A stretch of 64,000 nt of DNA from Pyrocephalus nanus. Its lineage: Eukaryota; Chordata; Aves; Passeriformes; Tyrannidae. A model generated the notes under the pieces. That model worked only from the letters and a program-made list of their open reading frames with translations. It was not told where the DNA came from and ran no database searches. Below are positions 13,841-24,500 of this stretch, piece after piece; the stretch's first letter is position 1, and every line of letters begins with the position of its first letter. The position numbers and the translations under genes are program-made. The stretch lies in assembly GCA_038380795.1 (NCBI GenBank), contig CM076259.1:78127724-78191723 (forward strand), given 5' to 3'.

Positions 13841-13853
13841 CGGGCAAGTCACC
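13817..13853. repeat. GC-rich hairpin (15-bp stem, 7-base loop)
   Basis: GGTTACTTGCCCGCT at 13817-13831 pairs with AGCGGGCAAGTCACC at 13839-13853, with 11 perfect pairs, one mismatch, then three more pairs. The loop is GCCTCCT. The stem is too short for a typical pre-miRNA. It overlaps the stop codon of the exon candidate at 13664. Confidence 0.85.
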
Positions 13854-16493
13854 TGCTGATAGCTGCTTCTTTCATGATCTTTTCACGCATCTCCTGCCAG
13901 GCACCACTTGCTCCGACCCCAGTGCAAGAGGCAGGAATTGGCCATGAAGACCAGCATTTGCTACTGGGGGTTGAGCCCAGGTAAGTGCTCCAAATGTTGA
14001 GCATTGGGCTGAAGCGTGGCCTGGCCACAGGAGGCCTGGAGGCCCTCTTGAGGCCACCTTCCCACTAGTGGCATTCCCAGGGAGGATGCCTGAAGTCCCA
14101 CCCGCCTCACTGGGTAGGACAACATTCCCACAGGGCTGTCACCACTGCAACCACCTAATAGGACAATGGCAACTTGTATATGTTTCTGTAACATCTGTAT
14201 AGGTTACCAGCCTGATGTTTGATGTAATTTAGGACAATCCACACATCATTTTAGCTGGTGGCTCCCATGGATTTATTTCAGCACAGGTTTGATCACAAGG
14301 GGCAGGGATGCTGTCAGTCTAGCATCACTTTGCCCCAGTCCCACTCTCTCCACTATTTGAAAAACTTGTGTATTAGAGGACATTTTTTGCCCCACATCAG
14401 GACTTTTTATTTTGATAGGAATATTCCCCAGAGACTGATTGACACCAGGTCTGGGATTTTTCCCTAAAAGGAGTTAGTATAAGGAGTAGTCATAAGGGAA
14501 ATGTGGTGATGGAAGGTAGGGAAACTTGGCTCTGTCATCCACTCCTTTTTTCAATACTAGGAGTAGAGGATGAAATTTAAAAGCTCCAGATTTGAAACAT
14601 ATAAAAAAAATTTTTCATAATTCATCAGGTATTTATTAAGGTAATTACACTATTTCATACCCAAGACAAAAATATTTTGAAATCTAAAAGGGCTTAAGCC
14701 ATTAAGGGGAATAGTCATAGCTGCAGTTAGATCACATGGATAAAGCAGGCTTAAAAGTTATGGCAAATAACCTTTCTCATACTTCAGGGCATAAAATTCC
14801 AGGAGTTGAAGGGATTACTGAGAAACTCCCTTTCTAAACAGTCCTTCTTATGGAGTGCTCTACAGTCCTTGTTAGACACCTAAATACGACAGTGACAGAC
14901 GTGGTACAACAATTTCTGCAGCACTGGAGGGGAAAAACATTATGACAAATACTCTTTCTATGAGTAAAAAAGTACTCAGCACACCATTTACAAAATTCAA
15001 GAACTGCAATTAAGACCTAAGGAGCATGGTGTGAACTCAATGTACATGAATATCCAGTTCCTAATTTGGCACATAATTCTCAATTGAAACTAGTGGCAAA
15101 ATAAGCCTTAGAAGAATTTAACTGCCTCGATACTTTCATGTCTAGATTTCCAGCAGACGCATCCCAAATCAGCTCTGCAGCCTTTAATGTGTTGTTCCAG
15201 AAGGCTTCCCTATATCTGAATTTCATAAATGTGTTTTGCTTTACAAATGTGCAAAATTCACCACCAGGAACTGGTCTTGGGTAAAGACCTTTATCAATGT
15301 GGCTGATCACATGTGTTAATATATTATGCCACAGAAGGATACAAGTCTAGGGAAGAATAGTTGAGAAATGTGAACCCAGATTAACTGCTAATAACCAAAT
15401 GTATCTGTGTGTATGTGCGTCTGTGTGTGTTCACATGTACAGGCTAGAAGTAGATGATCACACTTTTTTTTTTTTTTAATTATTTTTTCCCAAAAAAATC
15501 TGGTTTAGCTCTTGTCAAAGATCCCAGTCAGCCTCTTCTTGGAGGAAAAAAAAACCCCAACAGATTCTTCTTTTCCCAGTTGATAGAAACAAGTGACCAC
15601 CAGGAGTGATATTTAAGCTTGAAAACTTCAACAAGCTTGGATATTTAAGCTTACACTGGAACTATTAATTACTGACCATGCACACTGCTGAACAGGTAAC
15701 CAGCTCCACTGATTTGGGGCTCATGGAGCTATAAAAAGAAAGCATTCCTCTTTGTTGTATTCACAAACATATTCCTGTGTAAAGGTTTGTTTCTTTGCAA
15801 TCCCTATAATTGGTACTGATGTTAACAGCAATTATATTCTTACACTCTGAGGCCTGAACACTCTAATTGGTGCAGCCTGAACCTGGAGCAGACCTGCTCC
15901 AAACACGGGAGACATGGGCCAAGGAGGCAGCAATCTTCCCACACTTCCTTTTGTGCTGGTTTAAAACCCACCGGGGACCTCACAGAAACCTTACCTATAG
16001 CAACTGCTGGAGAGACTCATAAATGTAGCTGTTCCCAAGGCCCTTAGTGCTAGACCTCAGCAGCTGGTGCCACGTGTCCCTTCTCCCTGCTGGAGGAGTC
16101 TGGTTAGTGTTTGCTGCAAGGCATAGCCACATCCCTCTCGGAACACTCATTTCTCCAAAGGCTCTGCCCCGTTGCTCGGACAAAAGAGTTAGCTGAGCTT
16201 AATTTAGCCTTAAATATACAGCGACAGTCTCAGTATTTTCCTTTCAGATGTAATTCATTAGCTGCTTTTACCTGATAGAGCTCTTCTTTGCCTATTTTAT
16301 TCAGTAATTTTTTCTTTTTAATTTGGTGAGTCAGGTATTGGACAACTGCGTATTTCAAGTGCCCTAGGAAACAGATGGAAAAAGGACAGAGGCCTCTATA
16401 GCATACCAAAAGCCTGAAAGAGGTTGTGTTAAACATTAATTTGAAGTTGGTCATAAAGTCACAGGAAGTGCTGGATCTAACGCCTGAACAAAG

Positions 16494-16496
<3 letters not shown>

Positions 16497-16524
<28 letters not shown>
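16497..16524. repeat. Poly-A tract (28 A)
   Basis: Longest pure A run in the window, flanked by ACAAAGATT on the left and GACAAAGAC on the right. It could be a retroposition tail, but no source transcript was recognised. Confidence 0.9.
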
Positions 16525-16525
<1 letters not shown>

Positions 16526-17617
16526 ACAAAGACACAAAACCAGACTTGCAGGTCACAAAAGCCAAAGCCAGCAACAGGAGGACCAGATGAGTTTCTCCAC
16601 ACCCCGTGACTACTCTAAATGCTGCACTGATTACTTAAGAAGTGAATTGGCTGCTCTTTCTGAAACACGGTAGCTCTACTCTGACCTGAAGGAGAAGCAC
16701 ACCTAAGGTGCCACCAAGCCCTGCAGAGTATTCACAGGTTGCAGTCCTGAGCTGCAGGAGGCCAACACCTACCCACTGGAGAACCCTGCCTTCGGAAAGA
16801 GGCAAACCAGCAGGACCTCTGCTCTGATACCTCACAGATGATGGTGCCACTGATCTGCGTGGGCTGATGATACGATGCCTCCACTGCTCCGGGGTAACCT
16901 GGTCAATCACAAGTTTCTATTGTCATGGAAGCATCGGATCCACGAAAGACTAGGGCACTCGATGTGCTTGACTTCCACTTCAGACACAGAACCTCTGTAA
17001 CTGTGCTCTGTTGCCATCCCACTGCGGAGAAACGCAGACCCCTCTGTTTTCAGGCTCAAAGCTCCGTAAAGGTTGTTGTTCAATCACTCGCAGAAGTACC
17101 TTATGCTTAGCAGGACGTTATTGTTCAAATCTCCTCAGGCCAAAGTAGAATCAGTCTTCACAAACCATAATCCTTCACCTATTTCATCCGTGAGAAGTTC
17201 TTTGACACACTTGATGCTCCTGCTGGGGGAGGAACAGAAATTATTACAAGCAATGATTGTTACTACTGCCATCAAGGACTTTAATTCAGCTTCCACCTCC
17301 AGCTGATGAAGTCTTCACCCTTACTTCTCATTTTATAGAAAAATGGCCAGTGTAGGGGCTACTTAACAGCAGGGGATTTCCACTCAAATATGAAAGACAA
17401 ATATGAACTTTGTTATTATTATTGCCAGTTGTTTCAAACTTATTTACAAAACTCTAAATTTTAGTTGCTAGGGGAGGTTCAGGTTTGAGGCTGCAAACAA
17501 ATAGTTTATATTAAAATTAAAAGAAAAAAGGATGAAATGACAATTAGCAGCAAAGTAAAGTGGATATTAGTTGTATCCAGGCAGCACCCTAAACGTTATG
17601 CAGCAGAGTATTATTTT

Positions 17618-17680
17618 GCTCTTCTGGTACTAAAATTGTAGCTAAATTGTAACCCGTGCCTGTAAAACCTGTAGTGGAGG
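17618..17680 (+). repeat. Short diverged direct repeat, copy 1
   Basis: TCTTCTGGTACTAAAA, then a spacer, then TTGTAACCCGTGCCTGTAAAACC. The same order recurs at 18245-18307, so the two are probably fragments of one repeat family. Confidence 0.55.
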
Positions 17681-18244
17681 AAACAATTGTGTGCTTGCAG
17701 CTGCCACATCAAGGATTATTGATCTGTTCCACAGCAAGTGGAACAGCCCCACAGCTTGGCTGCTAAGGCGCTATAGTGAGAAAAGCAGGCTACAGTGCCT
17801 TTGGGCAGAGGAGGGAATATGCTAGGAGAAGGCATTAGCCCTGAGCTGTAGGATACAAGGGACTTTTAAGACTTTGAAATGAAGAACTAAACTGCAGGAG
17901 CTGTGAATCCTCAAACAAAGGTGGCACCCCTTGGAGACCAGATATCAGCAGCAAAAGGTGGAACCACCGCACGAACAGCAAAAGTTATTCACAGCAGTTT
18001 CTGATAAAAAGAAAGGTAAAACTTTTCAAGGAGCGACACTTACTTTCCCATCAGTTTCTGGCCACTCTATATTCTTATCTTCATATTTTTTTATCACAAG
18101 AATTTATCAGGAAGAAACACAGGCTGTTCTTTTGCTTTGGCTTCTGTTGGTTCATTGGTGTCTGAAAAAATATTTTTTGTGTGTTTTATTTCACAGTCTC
18201 ATATAACCTTGGAATTTCTAGTGATAAAAACCTGTGATACTTGT

Positions 18245-18307
18245 TCTTCTGGTACTAAAACCACACCCCCTGAACTGTAACCTATGGCTATAAAACCCCT
18301 AGCAGGG
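18245..18307 (+). repeat. Short diverged direct repeat, copy 2
   Basis: TCTTCTGGTACTAAAACC, then CTGTAACCTATGGCTATAAA with a TATA-like CTATAAAA. It parallels the copy 625 bp upstream and could be LTR-derived. The family was not identified. Confidence 0.55.
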
Positions 18308-19742
18308 AAATTTAAGAAGAGAAATTATCAAGCAAAGTACCATTGAAGTTCTAAATTAGAGGAGATGGGTTTTTCCCAGTCTCAAGTTGGATCTCAAGGA
18401 CCATGGCCATTCCTGGGATTATAACCCATGGTTACAGTTGCTCCAAAATAACACAGCCTACAACCAGTTTTTCCACATCACCTTTGCAGAGTAGAGAGGA
18501 GGGGGCATCATAGCATATGGCACCACATCCACTGAAAGGCTGTTTGGATCAAGTGGCAGAGCATCCCTTAAAACAGATGTGAGTCAGCAGGTTTTGCAGT
18601 CACAAAGGCATAATAAAGGGAGAGATTTAAGCAGATCACAAAATACACCACGACTCCTACCCCTTGTGTAGCTTTTGGAGCATTCTCAAGGAAGAAGAGG
18701 ATTAAATGGGCAAAGGCTTTTAAATATTCTCTCATGCGAAGGAATGGAATTAGGCCCACAAAAGTAATTTGCTTGGAATATTAACCTGGGAAATGGGAGA
18801 TATGTTTGAACTCCCTTGTGGCAGAAAAGAAACTGAACTTCGGTCATTTACAACCTGATTATCCTAACCATGAGTAATTTTAAATAAAAAGAGGGAACTG
18901 GGATTTCTTCTCCAGCTGTGCTTGTCAGAAGGCTTGATCTTATAATTGTGCTCTTAGGATATATACAGGATGAGGCAAGTAGGAATTTGAATGAGAAAGG
19001 TAGATGAACAACTTAAATTTTAAATATATAGAGAGTTCAAAAAATATCTAATGTATTTACTATAAATTAACATGCATTTATCTCAAACTTGAAAAATGGC
19101 TTGTGTAATGTAGAAACTATATGAAAATTTATTAAAATTATCTCACCTAAAGACTACATTACATGGCCTAGGTGCTTAGATGTGTGAATTGACCCACCTG
19201 AAGCTTCACCCTGCCCTAGACAGGTTGGCCACTGTAGGCTGGTATCTATCTGTCTTCCTGATTTCTCAGGCACTGGAACATTGTGTTGCAAGACACAGAC
19301 CTTAGGCAACACCTTAGCTGCCTAAAGACCTTGGCTATGTACAGGATTGTGTGAGCAACAGGTGTGTTCTCACAATTCTGTAATAAATAGAAGAAAGGAA
19401 ATAAAACATATTCTGAGAATCAAGGAAATTAATGGAAATGCTGCAACATTTATAAATATAGTTTTTCATGAGAGGGTGTTTCTGAAGCTGCACAAACTCA
19501 AACTGATGGAAAATATTAGGAAGCAGGGAAAGGTGAAATGAGAATCTGAGCAATGTCCTTTTCTACATTATGAAAACCAACTTTTTATGTCTGCCCCTTC
19601 TATAGTTTTTTTTTTTTTGGGGGGGGGGGATTTTTTTCAGTAGATTGTGCCATAGGATGGCAGCCATTGGTGGCATGAAGGTAATATGTATTTGGGTTGT
19701 TCTGAACATTTGGCTGCAATGGGAGTCCACCACAGCCAACAC

Positions 19743-19766
19743 CTGTCTGTCTGTCTGTCTGTCTGT
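19743..19766. repeat. (CTGT)6 microsatellite
   Basis: Six uninterrupted CTGT tetramers in upstream intergenic DNA. Confidence 0.95.
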
Positions 19767-19862
19767 TTCGTCCCTGGCTCCATTCAGCCAGCAGATACAT
19801 CTCACCTGAGAGCTCAGTCTGAAAACAGTGAAGAGTTGTCCATAGTGAAACCCTTGAGAATT

Positions 19863-19881
19863 AAAAAAAAAAAAAAAAAAA
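19863..19881. repeat. Poly-A tract (19 A)
   Basis: Preceded by GTGAAACCCTTGAGAATT, which recurs in near-identical form before the poly-A at 20348. Confidence 0.9.
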
Positions 19882-20347
19882 GACAGGGATGTTGATTGCT
19901 CCAGGTTTGGTATGGGCAATAATGTGCCATGGCCACACACCACCTGGGTTTGGAGAACAACATGCCTCCTTAACTACCCAGCCTTCAGAGGCTATTGCTC
20001 CCTGCCTAGCTGTGACAGTCATCAATTCCCGCCAAGGGCCTGTGGGAAGAGAAGTGAATAATAGAGACTGGATTATCTCTTTGAAAGATATTATTTTACA
20101 TTTTGCATGAAAGTTTTTATATTTTTGTAAAAAGTAAGCCTCCTTACCCCTCCCCTTTTCAGACCACAAGTGTATTATGCTGGGGAAGTTTGTGGTTTAT
20201 TTCAGTGCTGTGAAGTCAACTTTATATTCAAATAATGCCTTTCACACTTAGAAACTCTTGAATTGCAAATTATAGGGAACTCCAGGATGTTGGCAAGGGT
20301 GACCATGTGCAGCAGATCCGTCCCCCTGGTGAAACCCTTAAGAATTT

Positions 20348-20400
20348 AAAAAAAAAAAAAAAAAAAAAAAAACCAAAAAAAAACCAAAACCAAAAAAACC
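20348..20400. repeat. Poly-A tract (25 A) and A-rich CCAAAA repeats
   Basis: 25 A followed by several CC(A)n units, an A-rich low-complexity tail. The preceding bases GTGAAACCCTTAAGAATTT resemble those before the tract at 19863. Confidence 0.9.
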
Positions 20401-20577
20401 CAGACAAAATTTATTTTTAAAAAAAGACAACATTTATTTTAGAAAGACCAAGGACCACTGGAGAGGCGTGAAGCCAGTGCAGCCTGACCGGGGATTGGTG
20501 GACCCAGGCCTTTCTAGGACCACCCAGGCAGGGGGTCCCAAACAGCTGCTGAACACTGCTCCTGTCGCCTGTGGACA

Positions 20578-21145
20578 TTCACAGAAACACTGAACGGGTC
20601 AGGCTGGAAGGGACCTCAGTGGGTCATCTGCGCCAACCTCCCTGCTCAAGCAGGTTCATCCCAGAGCACACGGCACAGGATTTCATCCAGAGGGCTCCTA
20701 AGGATCTCCAGTGGGGGAGACTCCACAATCTCTCTGGGCAATCTGTTCATCCAGTGTTCAATTATCCACACAGTAAAGATGTTATTCCTCATATTCACGT
20801 AGAACTTCCTGTGCATCAGTTTCTGCCCACTCCCTCTTGTGCCATTGCTTGGCACCACCGAGAAGAGCCTGGGTCCATCCTCTTGGCACCCTCCCTTCAG
20901 ATACTTATAGACAGTGTGAGATCCCCTCTCAGTCGTCTCTTCTAAAGGCTGAACAGGCCCTGCTCTCTCAGCCTATCCCCGTCCCCTATCTCCAGTCCCC
21001 TCATCATTTTTGGTGCCCTCCACTGGACCCGCTCCAGAGGCTCCCTGTCTCTCTTGCACTGAGGAGACCAGAGCTGGACACTGCACTCCGGGTGTGGCCT
21101 CACTAGGGCTGAACAGAGGAGGCAGGATCACCTCCCTCGTCCTGC
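20578..21145 (-). mobile_element. CR1 LINE fragment abutting the TM9SF2 CpG island
   Basis: Well-preserved reverse-complement CR1: GGTCAGGCTGGAAGGGACCT, AGAGGGCTCCTAAGGATCTC, ACTTCCTGTGCATCAGTTTC, TCTAAAGGCTGAACAGGCCC, CTGGACACTGCACTCCGGGT. Its truncated 5' end lies within a few tens of bases of the CpG-island edge. Confidence 0.92.
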
Positions 21146-21213
21146 CGGGAAGCTGTGGCTAACACATTCCCGGTACCCCAGCTCCCGGGGCGCTCCCGCC
21201 GGGAAGGCGCCGC

Positions 21214-21227
21214 GCTGCCACGGCAAC
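21214..21227. promoter_or_regulatory. RFX-type X-box-like palindrome
   Basis: GCTGCCACGGCAAC differs at two positions from the palindromic RFX site GTTGCCATGGCAAC. It lies about 250 bp upstream of the start codon inside the CpG island. Binding is inferred. Confidence 0.35.
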
Positions 21228-21324
21228 GGGGGCAGCCACACCCCGGAAGGAACGGCGCGCGCCGGCCCCGCCCCCCCCGCCGCTCCGTCGGGCGGCCCCG
21301 CGCGCCGAGGGTGACGACGTGTCT

Positions 21325-21342
21325 CGCGCGCGCGCGCGCGCG
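21325..21342. repeat. (CG)9 dinucleotide run
   Basis: Nine uninterrupted CG repeats about 130 bp before the start codon, probably in or next to the 5' UTR. Alternating CG is the classic Z-DNA-forming sequence and a mutable microsatellite. Confidence 0.9.
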
Positions 21343-21349
21343 GGGGAAG

Positions 21350-21357
21350 CCGGAAGC
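21350..21357 (+). promoter_or_regulatory. ETS/GABPA-like site
   Basis: CCGGAAGC contains the ETS core CCGGAAG about 115 bp upstream of the start codon. A second CCGGAA core lies at 21243-21248. Such sites are common in CpG-island housekeeping promoters. Function is inferred. Confidence 0.35.
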
Positions 21358-21469
21358 GGCGCGGCCGCGTCAGGGCGGGCGGGCGCGCGCCGGGGGAGAG
21401 AGAGAGGCGCGGCCCCGCTGGCGCCCAGCACCGCCGGGCTCAGCACCGCCGGGCACGGCACGGCCCGCC

Positions 21470-21598
21470 ATGGCCCTGCCGCCGCTCCTCCTCACCGCCG
21501 CCCTGCTCGCTGCCGCCTCGCCCGCCGCCGCCTTCTACCTGCCGGGCCTGGCGCCCGTCAACTTCTGCGAGGCCGGCAAGGAGAAGCCCGAGTGCAAG
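21470..21598 (+). CDS. TM9SF2: TM9SF2 coding exon 1
   Basis: Encodes residues 1-43: an Ala/Leu-rich signal peptide and the start of the mature lumenal chain ([12 protein letters not shown]). It ends in phase 0 at the donor GTGAGC. The whole exon lies in the CpG island. The signal peptide region differs most from the mammalian protein, as expected. Confidence 0.95.
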
Positions 21599-24500
21599 GT
21601 GAGCCCGAGGGGCGCCGAGCGGAGGCCCCCGGGGTCGCCCAGGGCGCGGCGCGGCCCGGCCCGGGTGTTGTCCCCCTGCGTGGCGGGTTTTGCCCGCAGC
21701 GTTCGCAGCCGCCCCGCGGGGCCGCCTCGGGGCTGCCGGCGGCGCCGGGGCTGCAGGGGCTCGGAGCGCGGTCCATTTCCCGCTGTGCTCACAGGATAGT
21801 TCGGGCTGGGAGAGACCTCTGGAGATCATCCAACTCCCCCGCCCAGGCAGGGTCACCTAGAGCAGGTGACACGGGAACGTGTCCAGATGGGCTTAGGATG
21901 TCTCCAGAGAGGGAGACTCCGCGACCCGCCTGGGCAGCCTGTTCCAGTGCTCTGCCACTGTCAGTGCAGAGCAGTTCTTCCTCATGTTGAGATGGAACTT
22001 CTTATGTTTTACTTTATGGCCTTTGCTCGTTGAAAAGGAAATTCATGAGACAGAGGACTCGGGGGCGTGGTAGAGCTGCCGTCCTGACTTCTAGTTCAGG
22101 TCCGGCCCTGCTGGGAAGTGCCTGTGGTCCCTCCGAAGAAAGGAGGGAGCTGTCGGCTCACCCCGTGACTTACGGCCACAGTGGGGAAGTAGAAAGCCCC
22201 GGCCGTTCATCTCTCGGGCCCTTGTAGGAAAGCTGCAGCAAGTAAGGAGGGTCGTGCCGGGGATGTGTGATTCCTGGCAGGATGGAGCAGCTGGTGGCTG
22301 CGGGCAGAATAAGCACACCAGAGTAAGCATCCTTGCCCTTGCTCTGTCTTCTGGACGGCCAGAACCTCAAGGGTAGGGGCTTCTAGGCCCCAGAGTCTCA
22401 AGTGAAGCTTAAACTTGGTTTTGTGCCCGCAAAAGTGAGGTAAAGTTCACATAACCAAATTACTTGTTTGGTGCATGTCGGTGGGTCTGGGGTCTCTACT
22501 TAAAATAGTCTTTGCTTCTTTGGGGCACCTTTTGAAGTTTTTTGCTGCTGCTGCTGTGATGGAGATTACACCAGACTGTGTTTTAATACTTGAATGACAA
22601 AGTTCAAGGCCAGTCAATTTAATGATCCATGGTCTTACTGTTGTGGAAAGTGGCTGTCTTGCACTTTCTGAGGTCTCAGCTCCTGCAATACATGAAACAC
22701 GGGTATGTGATACTCCAGAATACAAGCCTGTTTAAACTGTATGCTTTTGGTAAATGTGCTGATTTTATTAATTTGCTATCCTGAATCAACAGAGCAGGTA
22801 ATAAGCCAAAGATGTAATGAAGGTGTTTTGGTTGTAGTAGTAAAACATTCTATGGACATTTTTTTATAGGACCACAGAAATGGTGAGACCTCGGGAGGTC
22901 ACATATTGCAGCCTCATGCTTGAAGCACAACTTGAAAACACTAAGTCTGCTCATCTTTACCTTTGTTTAAGCCAGCCTTAGAAACATCCAAGCAAGGAGC
23001 ATCCATATCCTCCCTAGGTGACCTATTATAGTGCTGCAGTACCCTCTTAAGGAATGTTTTTTCTTCAAATACAGGCTAAGACTTTCAGGCTGCAGTTTGT
23101 ATTTTTTCACAACATCCTGGAAAAACATTGCTATGTTTGGATTATTCCTGTCTTAAGCTTGTAGAAGAAAGATTTATTTTTATAAGTCAGGTGAACCAAA
23201 GTGCCTACTGTCTTTTGTAACCAGCCTGAGTCACATATTGGGTGACCTTTCTCAGGTGTCTTTGCATTTTTATTCCTCATATAATGTGTACAAAATGTTT
23301 GTCTCCTGAGAATTTATCATTTAATAAGTGGGAATTGAGGTACTTGAGTAATGTAAATGTGCCATCAGTGGGCAGCTGAGCATCCCAACAGGTGTAATAT
23401 TGCAAAAATTGGCCACCTCCTATGAATTTACATACTAACCGAAACATAGGCATATGTCTAAATCTCTCTTCACATCCAGTTCTCTCCATGTAATCTGCAA
23501 GAGAATGCAGTCTGGTGAGGAGAAACAATATGTGGTCACATAATTGCTATATCATAATATTTATGTAAGTGACTAAAACTGAGCTTTCCTGGACAGCTGT
23601 CTTTTTTTACATGTTCTCACGGAGTTCTTGCAGTTGTTACTGTTGATTGCAATGTCAGTAATAGTAGTGAATTTTTCTATGCCTTGAGGACTTAAATCCA
23701 CATACCAGATCTCTAAATGATACTCTTTGTCTGTTACGATCCCTGTGGATCTCCTGTCCTGTGTTGGTGAGAAGGGATGGGATGCTGTTAATGGAGCTTG
23801 TAGGTAGCTGCATAAGAGTGATGAGACTCATGACTTTTCTCCCTTCTTCCAAGTTGCCTGCTAATACACTTGGGCAAACTCAGTTTGGCTACTTTTCGTG
23901 GTTTTGGTTGGGATATCATCAGAAATGGAATGCGATTTGTGCAGCCTGAAATATTAGTTCTTGCCTGAAGATTAGGAATCCTTACTCAGTTTAAAAAAAT
24001 ACAGATGGCTCCAGAGGTTTCTTGCTGTTGTATGGGAAACTGTTTACCAAAGATGCTAATCTGCAGGAATGCATACACTTATGAAAAATTGGAGCATTCA
24101 GGTAAATCCTCTCCAAAGAAAAACAGCTAATCTGAGGCTATGGTTCTGTGACCAGCTGAGGCAGTCTAATTCCCTGCTGCTGGGAGTGAGAGATTTCATT
24201 CCTGTCTTCCCCTGGGCAATGTGTTCCTGCCCTCTCTGCTGACCCAGCTGTGGTACTTGTTATATCCTTTTTTGAGCTTACTAACATGTCAGGAAAGTAT
24301 CCAACATTTTGCCAGTCCAGCTTTTTGCAGCACTAGGAAGTTGACGTGGCTCACAGAATTATGCCAAGTGTGCACTACCCAGAGATGAGCAGCAGGTCTG
24401 CATGGCTTAGAGGGGGAGAAAGAGGAGCGGTAAGGTGTGTCTTTATATAGTGAGTCAACCTAAGAGCTCGTAGCTGCCTACCTCTCAGAGAGCTGCATCC

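Larger units (their letters stand above)
10248..20577. other. Upstream intergenic, few known repeats
   Basis: Holds poly-A tracts, a CTGT microsatellite, the 13.8 kb hairpin and exon candidate, and the 17.6/18.2 kb direct repeat, all listed separately. A 13-base repeat GATATTTAAGCTT occurs twice near 15608 and 15639. No exon of the usual neighbour UBAC2 was seen. Confidence 0.55.
21160..21780 (+). promoter_or_regulatory. TM9SF2: CpG-island promoter and 5' UTR of TM9SF2
   Basis: An abrupt GC- and CpG-rich block in otherwise AT-rich DNA that covers the upstream region, exon 1 and the start of intron 1. It holds a GC-box tract (GGCCCCGCCCCC near 21264), two ETS-type CCGGAA cores (21243, 21350), an RFX-like palindrome at 21214 and a TGACG half site near 21312. 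There is no TATA box, which fits a housekeeping gene with dispersed starts. The transcription start cannot be placed from sequence. It is probably within about 150 bp upstream of the ATG at 21470. A CR1 element ends right at the left edge. Confidence 0.85.

Noticed and set aside
21155..21990. Several long frames of 138-223 codons around the CpG island
   Set aside because: GC-rich sequence is poor in stop codons. The frames run through the exon 1 donor into intron 1, and only the stretch 21470-21598 is real TM9SF2 coding sequence.
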